Source: Sphagnum magellanicum | Taxonomy: Eukaryota > Streptophyta > Sphagnopsida > Sphagnales > Sphagnaceae | Assembly (NCBI GenBank): GCA_021904315.1 | Contig: CM038922.1 | Coordinates: 12,995,347-13,059,346 of the forward strand | Length of the DNA stretch: 64,000 bases | Direction: 5' to 3' | Shown: one piece after another, positions 21,702-34,818 of the stretch | How positions within the stretch are numbered: position 1 is the first letter of the stretch | Layout of the letters: every line of letters begins with the position of its first letter | Notes under the pieces: model-generated | Told to the model about the DNA's origin: nothing | Database searches by the model: none | What the model saw: only the letters and a program-made list of their open reading frames with translations | Program-made: the position numbers and the translations under genes

Positions 21702-24700
21702 GCACCCCTTTTGAACTTACTCTAAAAAGGACATATATTATATGAATTCAGCACGTGTTTCAACAGCATCATCAAATGATTGGCAGCTGGAGTGAATGTT
21801 GGTTTATATGATTAGCAGCTGGAATTGTCACTTTGCCTTGAGACCTCTCCTGGGAAAGGAAAGGCCATGACTCTGCCCTCCTTAACGAACAGGATCCATT
21901 AGGGGACCGGCACTTGCTTAAGTACTCCATCTGTTAAGATGTCTAAATGCTTTCCTTGATAGCTGGAAAGATTTGTTTTTCCCTCTCAGAATGATATGGC
22001 AAGCTATTGATCATGTGACAGATTGCAAGTGGAAAGGAAGCTACAAGAGTACCATCTTTTTTTAGGTGTGAAGGAGTTTGCGGAAGCTGCAAGAGTGCTA
22101 TCTTTTTCTGGGTGATTAAAAGCCTTTCCTTTCCTGCAAGAAAGTCTGCTATGTGAAGAATGGGAAATTTTGTTATAGGTCTGGTCTTTTTTATCACAAT
22201 GGATGTCTGAAAGGTGGGGATGGTGCCTACAGTTCTTGCTTTACAAAATATTTCACTTACAAATTGCTTACCAACTGGTAGGATTTTGTACATTGTATCT
22301 ATTAAACTATCATGCACATAAGCTCTGTTTTGAGTCCTATTTCTTGAACCTATGAGATTTTGGTCTATCCAAAATTTCCAACAAAATTTTATAACTTTTG
22401 TCTGCTGTCAACCAAATTACTCACTCTTCGTCAATATGGTAAAGAGTATTTTGTGGATTTTGGAGACCTTCATGAACACTATTGGAAGCCATGTGCATTG
22501 TTGAGAGTGTTAAGAGGATTGACGGGAGGTGGGAGGTGGTCAAATTGAAACTTTCCTTGAAAATAATTTCTTTGAAGTGTTCAGAAAGAATGTTGGGGAA
22601 CTTTAGGGATTAAATGTTTAAGATACAAGCTAGTGCTGCTGTGAACATGTGATGGAAATTTTGGATTTAAAGAGTGTTGGAATTTAGAACAACATAATGA
22701 ACTTTGGAAAAACTCTCTTCAAACCATTGGGGCACAAGTGGAGAAGATTTATTAAATTTAAAACCTCTCTGCCTGCCATACTAAGTGGGGGAAAATAAAA
22801 TCAATGAGTTTTTCTCAATCTGGTTTTGCAATCCATACACAAGTTGATCTTTTTCATGAGTGAAGAGTTGTGAAGAGAGTGATTGAGAGATAGGTTGCTC
22901 CAGAAATTAGAAATACCACTTGTAGGTGAGAAATATCACTCCATGCTCGCAATTGAACATGGACCTACTTGACCCCAGTTGGGATTAGGATTGTAATGAA
23001 ATCTTGGCATGTGGATAGTAAGGCTTAGATTCTGTTAGAAACTCAGTAAACTTTCTGCTCTTTTTCTGCACTGAAATGCAAGACCATCTGAATTGCACAA
23101 ACTGTATCTGCAATTCTGGAATCTTCCCATGTAATTCTGTATGTGGGCTTTCCAAGGAATTTCTTGTCCCTGTCCTTCATTAACACTATCAGGTGGAATA
23201 ACCTATTGTCTTTTAGGAGGAATTGAGTAAGGCACATTTGTAGCTACCTCTGCTTGATGCAAAACCTCCAGAATTACCTAAATCAAAGAAATCGGATTGG
23301 AAATAATTGATGCTTCATCAAGCACCCATGACTGCATTTATCACGAAACACTGCTGTGCAAAGTTTGAGAGAATAATGTCAACCCCACTTTCGATAATGC
23401 AAACATTGAAGAGGGAGCTGGAAAAAGTATGCTCTACAGTTATGTGTGGGTTCATTTGCACATGTTCTATGTCACTTTCATACAAGTCAGTTCTTTGGTT
23501 TGCTTGTGTTGTTCAGCGATACACAAAAACTATTTATCCAGAGGAAAGGAGAATCAAAGAGGAGATCAACATGAACAAAAGTAATCCAAAAGCCTCAACC
23601 CACAAATGACCGTTGAATGATTAACAAAGATCAGACCAACAACAATGACACACAATGCTTAAAAGTATACACGAAAACCTTATATCTGTAGGTGTAGGAT
23701 GATGTGTTCTGCTATAGTGTTGTGCAAATACATGTATATTATATATCTGGCGGAGAATCAAAGAGTGATCATCATGGGAAAAATGAGTTTAAAATCCTGA
23801 AACCACAAATGGCTATTGTTGAGAGAGAGAGAGAGAGAGGTCTAGACTATTTGCCTTTTGGCACCTTTGTTTGGATAATGAATACAACAAAAACAACAAC
23901 AACAATGCATGATCCTTGCCACCAATTTTGTAATGTCCTGACTCCTGACAAACAGGGATTGGAAGACAAAAGAGCCAACAAAAGGAGGGGAATTATGCGA
24001 TGATGATGGGTGTCAATTGATCGACTGGGTTCTGCTTGTAGCTAGCTACCCTGAGGAGCCTCATCATCATCAGGTCATACCAGACCAACACACTAGTCCA
24101 AACTTTCTCCAAAGATGCAGGAGTGGGGACCCGTCTCCACTGCAACTTGTACATCAAAGGTATCAAACACGTAGTGATGAATCCCAGACCCCCAGTGAAG
24201 TGCGAGGAGGTGCTCATTTGAGTGTTCTCATTTGTTGTTGGCAATACCCGAGTCACCGCATGTCGGGACCCTGGGGCCCAAAAGATGACAATGATGATGT
24301 AAACCTTGCCAAACTTTATTACAGGAAAAGTGCAACAAAAAGAAAGAAGGAAATGGTTCCAACAAAAGAGCAAACAAGGAAGGTGTGTGTGAGTGTGTTG
24401 AGCTCACCATATTCCATTTTTCAGGAGAGTTGATGCGTTACGTGCTTACTTCAAGGAATTTTTCAAGGCAAGAGTTGAGCTGATATACTACTTTGCTCTC
24501 TGTTCACACTTGATGCTAAATACTTTGCAAATTGAAAAACTCCAAATTGTTGAGGTTTGTTGTCTTATGGAGATAATAAAACAGGTGAAAAGCATAGATA
24601 TGCCTTTTATGACCATGGATGTGGTTCACACAAATGTACCCTTATTACAAAGATGGAAGTTGCTTCCAAAAGTCCAAAAGCTGCCTTTGAGGAGATTATC

Positions 24701-25880
24701 TGTTGCTGGATGGGCTATATAGATTAGAAGAGACCACATGGCTCAATACTCTGATAGGTGGAATAGGAATGTATATATATATATATATATATATATATTC
24801 TGTTGTTGTTTGTTTTGGTTTGCAAATTGTGGGCTCATTGAAATTACTTCTGGAGTTGTCGGTGTCCTTGTTCTTTTGGTTTGCAAAATATGGGTCACAT
24901 TGAAATTACTTATGGAATTATTGTTTGTTGTTGTTGTTGTTATTCATCTTTTGCTTGGGTTTGCGTTGTTGTCACATGTGGGTGGCTGTTGAAGGCTAGC
25001 AGATTTGTTGTGAAGTAGGAAGAAATGGGTACACTGAGTCTTTGGTTGTAAGGAGGGACATGTAAATAGTATATTATATATAGTACATCATCAAAGGCCC
25101 CAAGTACTTGAACCCCTGCAGTGTGTAACAGACTGATGAACCATTCGGGTTTTTTTGTAATGAATCCAAGGCTCAAGTATAAAGTGTAAAAAGCAACAAC
25201 TTTTTCTTCATGATCTTTAAGAAAATCTAGACAGTTTGCAATAGATGAAGCTTGTTTGTGTTGTAGGTGGCAACTGGCAAAACCCCCCATCCTTCCCTTC
25301 TTGTCCACACCAAAAAGAGAAGTGTTTTTTTGGCAGTTACCAGCAAGATGGAGCTGATATGGGTAGCCATAATCTGCCCAGAAAGATCACAATTATCACC
25401 CAGATTACCCAGCAGCTCATTTGATAGATACAAATTGTGTGATCATAAGCATCAACAACAGTTGGGGCGATTATTTGATTTCTCTTCATACCCATCACTT
25501 TGTGTAGGGTAAACTGGCCCATCACCAAACAGAGGCCAGTCACCAAGCACCCATGTAGTGCAGGAACTAACCTATTACCAAATGCTTGGTTTACAAAAAA
25601 TTGTTCTAGATTTTTCATATTAGTGACCAGCCATTAAATTTTAGTGTTTGGTATTAAGGGTTTACGTGGCACATTTTTAAAAAAATTAAATAATATTATA
25701 AGGGATTAGCTTAGTGATTGGCTATGAGTTGATTTTCATTATGCAAGGGGGGAACATGAGGTGTACTCTTAATGTTTGGTCATTGGAAAAAAATGGTCCA
25801 ATTTTACAGTAGCCCCAAGTTTGGGGGTGGGAATGAGTGTTTGGTCATAGGCAATTGGAGTGCACACTAAAATTAATATC
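21702..25880. other. Intergenic DNA between the lectin gene and duplication copy 2
   Basis: The lectin 3' UTR presumably lies in the first few hundred bases. I see no further gene I can defend. Simple repeats are (GA)n at 23821-23838, (AT)n at 24773-24797, and a TTG/GTT-rich stretch at 24920-24945. Minus-strand frames around 23993-24373 and 24940-25618 are open but match nothing I recognise. One at 25337-25618 is hydrophobic. An AT-rich stretch with related short words (GTTTGGTATTAAG, TGTTTGGTCATTGG) lies at 25620-25860. By the simple-duplication model this interval begins the duplicated unit. Confidence 0.5.
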
Positions 25881-25922
25881 ACGATGGTGATGGGGTGCAA
25901 AGGTCGTGTTAAATAGCAGACA

Positions 25923-26845
25923 ATGGACCATAAACAAGGATTAAAGTTTACAAGAATCCAATGCAAGAATAACAACTACACATTAATTAGGGAAGGACTT
26001 CCATTTTCCCCCCAAATTCAAGCACATCTCGTTCCCACCAAAATTAATTTACCAAATTCACAAGATTATGGTGGAAGGTTTGGATTCACAATCCTATTTT
26101 TTCAAATTCACAAGCAAAATTCTTTTAGCATGTCAAAGCTTCCAAACTATGAGAGAGATTATTTGAAATTTTTCATCAACATTTTGAAAGCATATGGGTT
26201 AGAGTAGCAAAGGGAAAGTAACATAGGAGTTGTAGAGAGTTCTAGATTAAAAACATAAGTCTCAGCATATCAACCAAAACAAGGAAAACATCTTAGAGTA
26301 GCAAAAGAGGCATTACAAGAACTAGAGGTAGATCAATAGAATCTAAATAATAAAGTAGCCATTGAATTTTTACAATAGTTTGAACATCAAAGAACAGATC
26401 CTAATGTTATTAATGAAGAGATAGGAACTCAAGATTCAAACGTGGATGTAGAAAGACAACTAAAAAAACTTGCAATAGATCAACTTTACAACCAAAAGTT
26501 CAAGAAGTTTTCATTTTATTGTTGGGTGCAAAGTTCCATAATTTGTAGATACAATTTAACTAATCATAACAAAGACAAATTTTATCCAACTCCAAGTAAT
26601 CGTAGTTTGTTGTACACACCTACTACCTATACAAAAATAACATTCCAAGATTTAGTTTGAGATGACTTTGAACCATTTAATGCATTGATAACTTCTTCCC
26701 AACAACTAGATACATATGCATTTCAAACATATCCTGACTTGTCATACTTCCTTGAGAGCTAGGCAAAATATAAAAGATTCAAGTTTGTACCTCTTGTAAG
26801 GCCAAATAACACACCCCCAACGTGTTGTAAGTTGGGACCAAGGTG
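25923..26845 (+). pseudogene. Decayed ORF of unknown function upstream of the pogo-like transposase (copy 2)
   Basis: This is the counterpart of 44-965, with the same frame, length and position. It opens for 94 codons from the ATG at 25923, then reads on with stops (for example 26205, 26268) through the landmark LLYTPTTYTKIT (about 26610-26645) to about 26845. Stops sit at partly different places in the two copies, so some decay came after duplication. Function is not recognised. Confidence 0.5.
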
Positions 26846-26994
26846 ATTTAAATCATGATAATCAATGTACCTTGTAGGAGGCGAAGTGGATTGCAAGAGG
26901 AGCCAAGTTAGGACAAGGAGAATGTCCCACCATCTTGTGGACATGAATCAACAAGAAAACAAAAGAAAGTTAATAGATGTGGTCTTCTAATCAT

Positions 26995-28715
26995 TATAGG
27001 CAAATGGACCAATGAAGCATTAGAGGAGGATGCAATTGAAAATGGGACAACTTCATTGAGGAAGGCAAGTAGGCATTAAAACATACCTCTTACTTCATTG
27101 TCTGATCATTTGTATGGGAAAACAAGATTTAAGAAACCTAGACCAATAAGCATGCTAACAATAGAAAAAGATCAAGTTGTGGTTGCTTGGGTTTTGTTTA
27201 TGTAGGAAGTTGAGCTATCAATTAGCCTACAATAGTTAAAAATGAAAGTTTTAGAATTAATTCAAACAAGGACAACACCTTTCAAGGAAGGGTATTCGGG
27301 AGTTCTTGGTGGTACTGGTTCAAGAGGAGACATCTTGAGCTCAACATTCGTGAAGTTGAAGGATTAGATATTAGTTGAGCACAAGGGTTGATAATTCAAG
27401 CTTGCCAAAGTTTCTAGCAAAATTTATAGTCCCTTTACAACAAACACAACTATGTTGGAGACCATATCTGGAATTATGACGAAACAGACATCCAAGCAAG
27501 AAAACAATCAAGAACAAAGGTTCTTGCAAAACGAGGTTCACACCAAGTGTACAACATTATCCCAAAATCCAAGGAGTGGTTGATTATTAACTATGTGGTC
27601 AATGTAGTAAGAACAACACTGCCAGGGTTCCACATATTTAAAGGAGAGAACATACGTGACGACTACATACAATTTTGCAAACCAAGGACTTGTATGGCTG
27701 TGCAATCAAAGGCATGGATTACTACCTTCCTTTTCAAAAAGTTTATATTTTTTTTCAAAATGTCTATACCAAATGGAATATCCATAACAAATAAGCATTT
27801 GGTCATTTTGGATGGGCATGGATCTCATGTCACCTTTGAGGCAATTAAACAAGCTCAAAAGTTTGGGTTGGACATGAATACTCTACCTTCACATACATTT
27901 CATGCACTTCAACCCTTGGATGTGGCTTGCTTCAAGCATTTTAATAATGCTTTTAAAAAGGAAAAAGACATAGTAATGGTTAAGAGGAATTGCACAAAAC
28001 TAAATAAGATAACATTGGTAGGGTGGGTAGACAAAACAATAGACTTAGCACTTACATGAAAAAATATTATGTCAAGGTTCAAAGATAAAGGGATTTGGCC
28101 ACTTAACCCTAGGGCTATGGATTCAAAAATTGGCCTTAATACGATGTACACATTACTGAATCAGGCCAAGGAAGAAAAAACACCAAAACAAGAGGATGGT
28201 GAACAAGAATGGATAGAACATGCAGTTGTAGATGAGTTCATCAACATAGGTTCAACAACAACAGTTCCAATTGCTAGTCTATTTGAAGATCAACCTAGGT
28301 ATTATGTGGACATGCCTAGAATTCCTATAATCATTAACCATGTGTTTATGATAAAATTAGAGAACATGGTTGAAAATTTGGCAAAACTTTCATTGGATTA
28401 AACTGTTGAACTTAGAAATTTTGAAAGTTCAATTCAAGTGGCATTAACACAAGGGTGACATGGTTTGTTGTCATTGCCACATTTACTTGGAAGAAGGACC
28501 AATGGAAAATAACCATTAATCAATTATTCTCAAAGTCATGTTGTAACATCAAAAAAATATTTGAAGATTATGTGATAGAAGGCAATGGATAGGGAGGCAA
28601 TAGAATAGATCCGAGAAAACAAAAGGAAAGAAAGACAAAAAAAACAAGCAAAAAAAACATTGCCAATGTTGATTACAATTGAAAAATTGGCTGAAAGAAA
28701 AATTGTAAAACAATA
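26995..28715 (+). pseudogene. Pogo/Tigger-like DDE_1 transposase remnant (copy 2, better preserved)
   Basis: The psq-type helix-turn-helix begins about 26998 (GKWTNEALEE) and lacks a few codons present in copy 1. The first catalytic Asp is in NYDET (27479-27481), the second in the canonical LDGHGSH (27811-27813), and the third in QPLDV (27919-27921). A 170-codon open stretch (27547-28059) covers most of the catalytic core, and a second (28069-28401) covers the C-terminal region. At least one frameshift lies between the first and second Asp, and a TGA sits at 28057. A Lys-rich tail runs to about 28715. It is inactive, but it is the better template for family assignment. Confidence 0.85.
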
Positions 28716-31700
28716 ATGAGCCAATTTCATTGCAGTTTGGTCATCCTTAGCAATTAGAGAGGTAGAAAAAAAAATCATGATAATTTCAAGGCAAGTCTGT
28801 GAGCTCACCCTCTTGGATACATGGGTGTGAATTTTGGTGAAATAACACAGGTGCAAAAACAAGCTCAACAACGAACCTTGGCTTGAATGCAAGTCAAAAA
28901 GGAAGTTGTAGCATCCTTGCAATAACCACAAATTGACAACTGAGCTATTAGGGTGGAATAACTAAGGGGTGGAGCAACTGTAGTTGAGGATGAATAAGAT
29001 GTCAAGAAATGCTAGGGTGGAATATTTATGAGAAGGAACAATAGCTATTAAGGTGGAACAATTAAGATGAATAATTGTTGTTGGGGTGGAATAGTTAAAA
29101 GAAAAAAATAGGTGTAGTGGAGGATGAACAACAAGTCAAAAGGAATAGTTCCTATTAAGGTAAAACTAAGAGGAGCAGTAGTTACAGCTGATGATGAACA
29201 TTGCTTTTTGGTGATTTTAAGATTGAAGGATCTCCAATGATCCTATAACTCCAAATGTGATGTAATTTTACATGCAATTTTCCATATAGAAATGATTATC
29301 TTACAAATCTTTCACTACTAACATAGTAGACTAGATCAACAACTATGCATTTTTTGGTCATGTCAAGATTGAAGGATCTCCAATCCTATAACTCCATAAT
29401 GTGAAATGAATTTACATGCATTTTCTTACATTGAAGTAATCAAAGTAGCATCATTAACAACCACAACAATTTGATTCAATAGTAAAGAAACTTATTTATA
29501 AATTCATGGAAATCACTTTAGTCACTTACTTGAAAGCTAGACCAGTAACATTATGTACAATCCAAATTATCACAACAATCCTCATTACAGATATGTATCT
29601 TCTCCATTACATCTATGCGCATCTTTAACCCAAATGTAAGTACACTCCAACAGAAGGTAAATATTTTCAGCCAATGAAAATGAACTTTGAGTTGAAAAGT
29701 AACACTTCAACTAAGATCAATGAAGGGCAAGTTGAAGTTGAGTTGCCACCGATTTGGAAGATGTAGAACAAGTAATGCACCAAGTTGCAACAAATGAAAT
29801 GGGGAAAACCAGACCTATAGCAAGCAAGAACCAAGATGATCCATTGTTGAACTACTTATGAGAAACCACACCATCAAAACTCAAAAACAATTTCATGTTG
29901 CTTGCAAAAAAACTTGAGCAAGAAGTTTGAACTAAGGAGGTTTGAACTCCTTTCCATCTCTAAAACCAAGCCTTGCCATATTTGTTGAACATTCGCACAC
30001 ATGTTAAAGCTTCAATTGTAGCATAGAGAGGTGAAGGGGAATTGAGTTGAGAGGAACTCGACCCGTGCACAAAGAGGAGATGGAAAGGGGACTGAAAATT
30101 AGCTTAGGGGGAACTCGACTTGTGCACGAAAAGGAAATGAAACGGGGAGCAAGAATCGAGTTAGGGGGAACCCGACCCACATGTAGAGAGGAAATGAATG
30201 GGGGAGGAAAACTCGGGGGTCATGTGTAAAAAGGAGACGGATGGGGAGGAAAGCTTGGAGAGGGGACAGGCAACGCAATTGCAGGAATCTGACCCACACA
30301 CGGAAAGGAGACGAAAGGGGAAGGGGGTAGGGGGTTTCTAGGTCGATGCCGGATTGGAGAGCGGTTGTTAATTTAGGGTTTAACAAAACTTAGGGTTTTG
30401 ATAACTAAACATTGTTTTGCCTTGTTTTAGGGTTTTAATCTCAACCCTGGAATAAAAGTGTTTAGTTTTTTCAATGAACATGATTAGTTTGAGCATGAGA
30501 TTATTTGATGATAGGGTGGATTTGTGACATGTGTCAGTGCAAAAATGTTCGTTCTAAGATTTCCATAGATAAAAAAAAAATGTTTGCTGACTTCTTTTTT
30601 TGGGACAATGAGACCGAGAACTTCCAGAGATCATATCTTTTGCATCTCTAGTCCAAATCCAACGATCTAAAGCGCACTAAGTGCACCCAGAGCTCCTCTA
30701 TAACTCATCTTTGGACACCAGAGGCAACCAAGGTCTACCCAGATCACAAAGTTCCTCTGTGTTTTTAAGAGTACTATGACCAGTCAGTTTACCCTATATC
30801 AAAATGTGATGTTGCATTGCAGGCATGATCTAGGGGAATGTAAATTCAAGGTGTGGAAATTTATTTTGATACTGAAAGTTGTAGTCATGACTCATGGATA
30901 TAAGCAAAAGTTGCGATCTCGCCCTCCCCCATTGAATGGCTTTTCACAGATTCTGCAGACTGGGTCCCTGGATTGAGGAAGAGAGTGCATGAGGAAGAGA
31001 GTGCATGCGTTTCATTTCTCAGCTACAAGTAGTACATCTAGTGCACCTCCTGGATTCAACAAAGACTATACGGTCATTCGAATCATCGTTTTGCTTGGCT
31101 CGTAAGACCCCTTGATCCATATGTTGCAGATCGTAGACACCTTTGATCCACCATTCAATTAGCCCCAAGTATTCCCCCCCCTTTTTTTTGCCCCTTTTTT
31201 TTCTCCCTCTTTTTTCCACTATGATCTCGATGCGCACACACACACACACACAAAAGAGCTTGTAATAGTTCTCAAAATCTTCTTTCAGCAAGTCAGCTGA
31301 GAGTTTTGTGTCAATTGAAAGATGGGTTTGTTCTTCAGAGTAGCTTCACAGAACAAACATAATTAAGGGTTATTTTGTTATCTTCAATGCAGGTTTTCAA
31401 AAATAATTAAAAACAAATTATGTGATCTCAAAAGTTTTGTGAATTTTCCCAAAAACTTAGCACTTTTTCCCCCCTCAAATTCACACCAAAAAAACAAAAA
31501 AAATTCTAATTTCTTTGTCACCACAATTCAAAAATTCGACCCCCCTTCTCCCCCCCCCCCCAAAACACTTTGCTTCAATGAATTGACTGCCAATTGCTAT
31601 CACATTATTAATTAGAGTTGTTTAGTTTCCGACTCAAGCTTAAAAGATATATTTTATCAATTCCTTTATTTGACATAGATTGGATATATAATCTTGGGAT

Positions 31701-32313
31701 CAAAACATACTACATTTATCCATAATTATTCATGTTGACAACATTACATCATTTATGACACATATTCATATTGAATATGCTTTTTGTGTGTGACAAAGCC
31801 ATGGTTCTTGACACATCAATAAGATACACTTTGCGGTGTCATCCATTATAATAATAAAATATATGCGATTTGACATCTAGTGTAGAATGTGTCACTACCA
31901 CAGTCAAGTCTCAAAGGCCTATTGCCCCCAAAAAAAAAAAAAAAAAAAAACCATTTTCTATTACAATGTAGAGATCTTTTGATTAAACTCTTTCTTTCTA
32001 TAACAATTTCTTTCTAAAATAATGTGCAAACTATTTTTTCACCCCATTGTGGTATATAGTTAGGATTAGTTAAATATCATCACATGGGTTAATCATAGTG
32101 ACTAGCCAATCAAAGTTAATCATTTTTTAAAAAATTGAGACCCTCTTGAAAAGCATTAGTCATGTACATTGTTGCAACTTTAAACTCAGATTTGTTTGGG
32201 ACTTGGGTGACACTTTGTTCATTTGAGCTGAATTGTTTGGGATTTAATCATGTAGCAACAAAGTATATACATGTATAAGGAATTATCGGTTTGGTGATAG
32301 TAAAAGCAAAAGA
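28716..32313. other. Non-coding remainder of duplication copy 2
   Basis: No gene is supported. It mirrors 2816-6715. Loose GGTGGAA repeats lie at 28950-29110, the twice-repeated GAAGGATCTCCAAT segment at 29205-29400, the G/A-rich minisatellite at 30025-30260, short C runs at 31170-31185 and 31545-31562, (CA)n at 31236-31252, and an A run near 31928-31950. Compared with copy 1 it lacks about 100 bp near 32180 (matching 6430-6590). Confidence 0.6.
30025..30260 (+). repeat. G/A-rich minisatellite (copy 2)
   Basis: It is the counterpart of 4145-4440, with units containing GGAACTCGACCCGTGCAC, AAGAGGAGATGGAAAGGGG and AAAATTAGCTTAGGGG. Unit order is conserved between copies, so the array formed before the duplication. 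Confidence 0.6.
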
Positions 32314-32318
32314 AAGAG
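32314..32318. other. Empty target site of the Ty3 element
   Basis: AAGAG here is followed directly by GTGGTGCATACTATG. In copy 1 the same AAGAG (6716-6720) is followed by the retrotransposon, and the sequence resumes with AAGAGGTGGTGC at 15547. This pair dates the insertion after the duplication. Confidence 0.93.
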
Positions 32319-32379
32319 GTGGTGCATACTATGACTAGCCTTGAAACATGATGGTACACAGAATACACAAGGGGCAAGT

Positions 32380-32920
32380 GAGTGAATGAGACCGCATGTC
32401 AACATTTGGACTCAAAGAGCCCATGGCACCTTAGAAGAAGCTATTAAGCCCCACCCAAAAATAAACCCCCTTTGGGGACCCCAGGTACCCATACAAGGAG
32501 CAACACAAATTAATGTCACCATTCCACTCAAAGGGCCACGGCATCTTAGAAAAAAGCTATTAAGCCCCACCGCAAAAGAATTCCCAACTGAGGACCCCAC
32601 AAGAAGAGGAATATGGGGTATTTATACAAGGAGCAACACAAATTAAATGTCACCACCATTTGGACTCAAAGAACCATGCATCTTAGAAAAGGCTATTAAG
32701 CCCCACCCCAAAAGAACGGTCTTCCGGGGACCCCAAAAAAAAGAGCAATTGGGTATTTATAAAAGAAACAACACAAGTTAATGTCACCACCATTTGGACT
32801 CAAAGTGCCTCACATCTTAGGAAAAGCTATCAATCCCCACCCAAAAAAGACAGCCTCCTGGGACCCCCAAAAAAGAGAGGATTTGAGAATCCATACAAGG
32901 AGCAACACAAATTATCATCA
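32380..32920 (+). repeat. Minisatellite, about 133 bp unit x4 (copy 2)
   Basis: It is the counterpart of 15600-16160, with the same GCAACACAAATTA, TTGGACTCAAAG and CTATTAAGCCCCACC landmarks and the same unit number. Short open frames reflect the repeat. Confidence 0.85.
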
Positions 32921-32984
32921 CTGTTGTGCTCTGGTGATAGGATAGAAACTACTCCAATGTACTGAGGTTAAGATCTGACCATTA

Positions 32985-33565
32985 CCATTCTTCTTTCTTC
33001 AACCCATCTTTCAACTTCAATCTCATCAAATTTGCTTGTGAGAGGCAAGCAACCAAGGTTACCAAATACGACCGAAATTATTATTATTTGTTCCATTTAC
33101 TTTCTACTTTCTTCAACACATCTTTCAACTTGAATCTCATCACATTTGCTTTCAAGGGGCAAGCACCCAAGGTTCTCAAGGTTACCAAGGTTACCAAATA
33201 CCAAAATTTAAGTTTTTGTCCCATTTACTTTCTTCCTTCTTCAACACAACTTTCAACTTGAATCTCATCACAATTGCTTTTGAGGGGGCAAGCAACCAAG
33301 GTTACCAAGGTTACCAAATACAAAACATATTAGTTTTTGTCCCATTTACTTTCTTCTTCTTCAACACATCTTTCAACTTCAATCTCATCACATTTGCTTG
33401 TGAGGGGCAACCAAACAAAGTTACCAAGGTTACCAAATAGGTCCGAAATTATTAGTTTTTGTTTCATTTTACTTTCTTTCTTCTTCAACACATCTTTCAA
33501 CTTCAATCTCATCACATTTTTCTTTTGAGGGGCAAGCAACCAAGGTTACCAAATACAAAACATAC
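32985..33565 (+). repeat. Minisatellite, 105-130 bp unit x5 (copy 2)
   Basis: It is the counterpart of 16205-16680 with one more unit (the 33085-33215 unit has no separate partner in copy 1). Units carry TTCAACACATCTTTCAACTT and AACCAAGGTTACCAAATA. It is followed by TCCAACTCACGGGTAAGGGTC, the sequence that became inverted in copy 1. Confidence 0.85.
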
Positions 33566-34526
33566 TATTTTTTGTCCAACTCACGGGTAAGGGTCGGGTA
33601 TATACATACATACCCACCCTTGACTGGCAGTGAACCCTAAAACCACCCAAAAAAAAAAAAAAAACATAATTCAAAGAACTGGGTTTAAATCAATCTACAG
33701 TTGTGCATAAACAAAGTTGATGGGATTTTTTGGATTTCTGCATGGACTCAAGAATGGTTGCAAAAAGCTCTTTGATTCATTCTTCTTCTCAAGTACTTAG
33801 CTCTGGATAATTTTGTTGCAAGCTCTAAGTTGATTCTTGTTGTAAGCTAGAGTGGATTAAGATTTGTTGCAGTAAAGCTTCTTCTTGCTAGATCATAGTT
33901 TGCTTTAATAATTTTGCAACCCACATGTGTTGATGATGATCATCCTGGAGATTAAGAAAAACAAAATTTTCCAATTGTAAGGTCCATCTCTTCTTCTTCT
34001 TCTTCTTCTCTAGATTCTTTTCTGTTGTGTTTCTCTCTCTCTCTCTGGGTGGTTTGAATTTTGTTTGTTGGTGGTTGGTGGCAGGGGGAAGAAGAATGTG
34101 GTGATCTGAGCTTTTGGGTCTTAAAGGAGCAAGAAAGAAAACTAACTGCAAGCAACTTAGAGGGAAAAAAAAAAAAACACAAAAACCCACAAAACCCAAT
34201 TCGCAAGCATCTCACTCTCATCATCATCATTATCATCTGATCATCTTGTCACTTCTTCTTCTACTGTTGTTGTCGTTGTTGTTGTTGTCAGGAAGTTTTT
34301 TCTTGCAGCAGCTCAGAAGAAGAAGATTTGCAGAATTCAGAACTCGGATTCAATTCAGCTTTGCAGCAGAAATCGAAGTACTATGCTTTACGATCTCTCG
34401 GAGAGACAGTACAGAGGTCGAGAGGAAGAAGACCACAATCCAAGGATGCTTTGATCTCTCGGAGAAACACAGAGCTGGAGAGGAAGAAGACCGTAATCCA
34501 AGGATGCTGTGATCTCTCGTCCAGAG

Positions 34527-34563
<37 letters not shown>

Positions 34564-34818
34564 TCGAGAGGAAGAGGATCATAGTCTTGAACTAGTGTGG
34601 TCATCAGAGTAGTGCTCAGGGAGCTGAAGAAGTAAGCTCCTTGCGCACGAAGATGTGAAGAAGAAGAAGAAGAAGAATCGGTTGCGCGAAAGAGAGAAGT
34701 GTTTTTGCAGGGAGAGAGTTCTGCGGAAGAGCACTTGTGTACTACTAGTCGAGAAGAGGAGACTTTAGCAGATCCACAACGTCGTGGTGGTGGTGGTGAA
34801 GAGCAGCAGCTAGAAGTG
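33566..34818 (+). promoter_or_regulatory. Promoter and 5' leader region of the full transporter gene
   Basis: About 1.2 kb lies between the minisatellite and the ATG. It includes CT/TTC-rich pyrimidine tracts (33985-34045, 34195-34290), a GA microsatellite (about 34525-34560) and a purine-rich leader before the start. Pyrimidine/GA-rich leaders are common in plant genes. I cannot place a TATA box or cap site with confidence. Copy 1 has lost 33728-34560 of this region. Confidence 0.45.

Noticed and set aside
25337..25618. Hydrophobic minus-strand frame, possible small membrane protein
   Set aside because: No family recognised, no supporting exons, and it borders the duplication edge. Evidence is too weak to call.
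34328..34612. Open frame with RERERERE-type run
   Set aside because: Translation of the GA microsatellite in the transporter leader.
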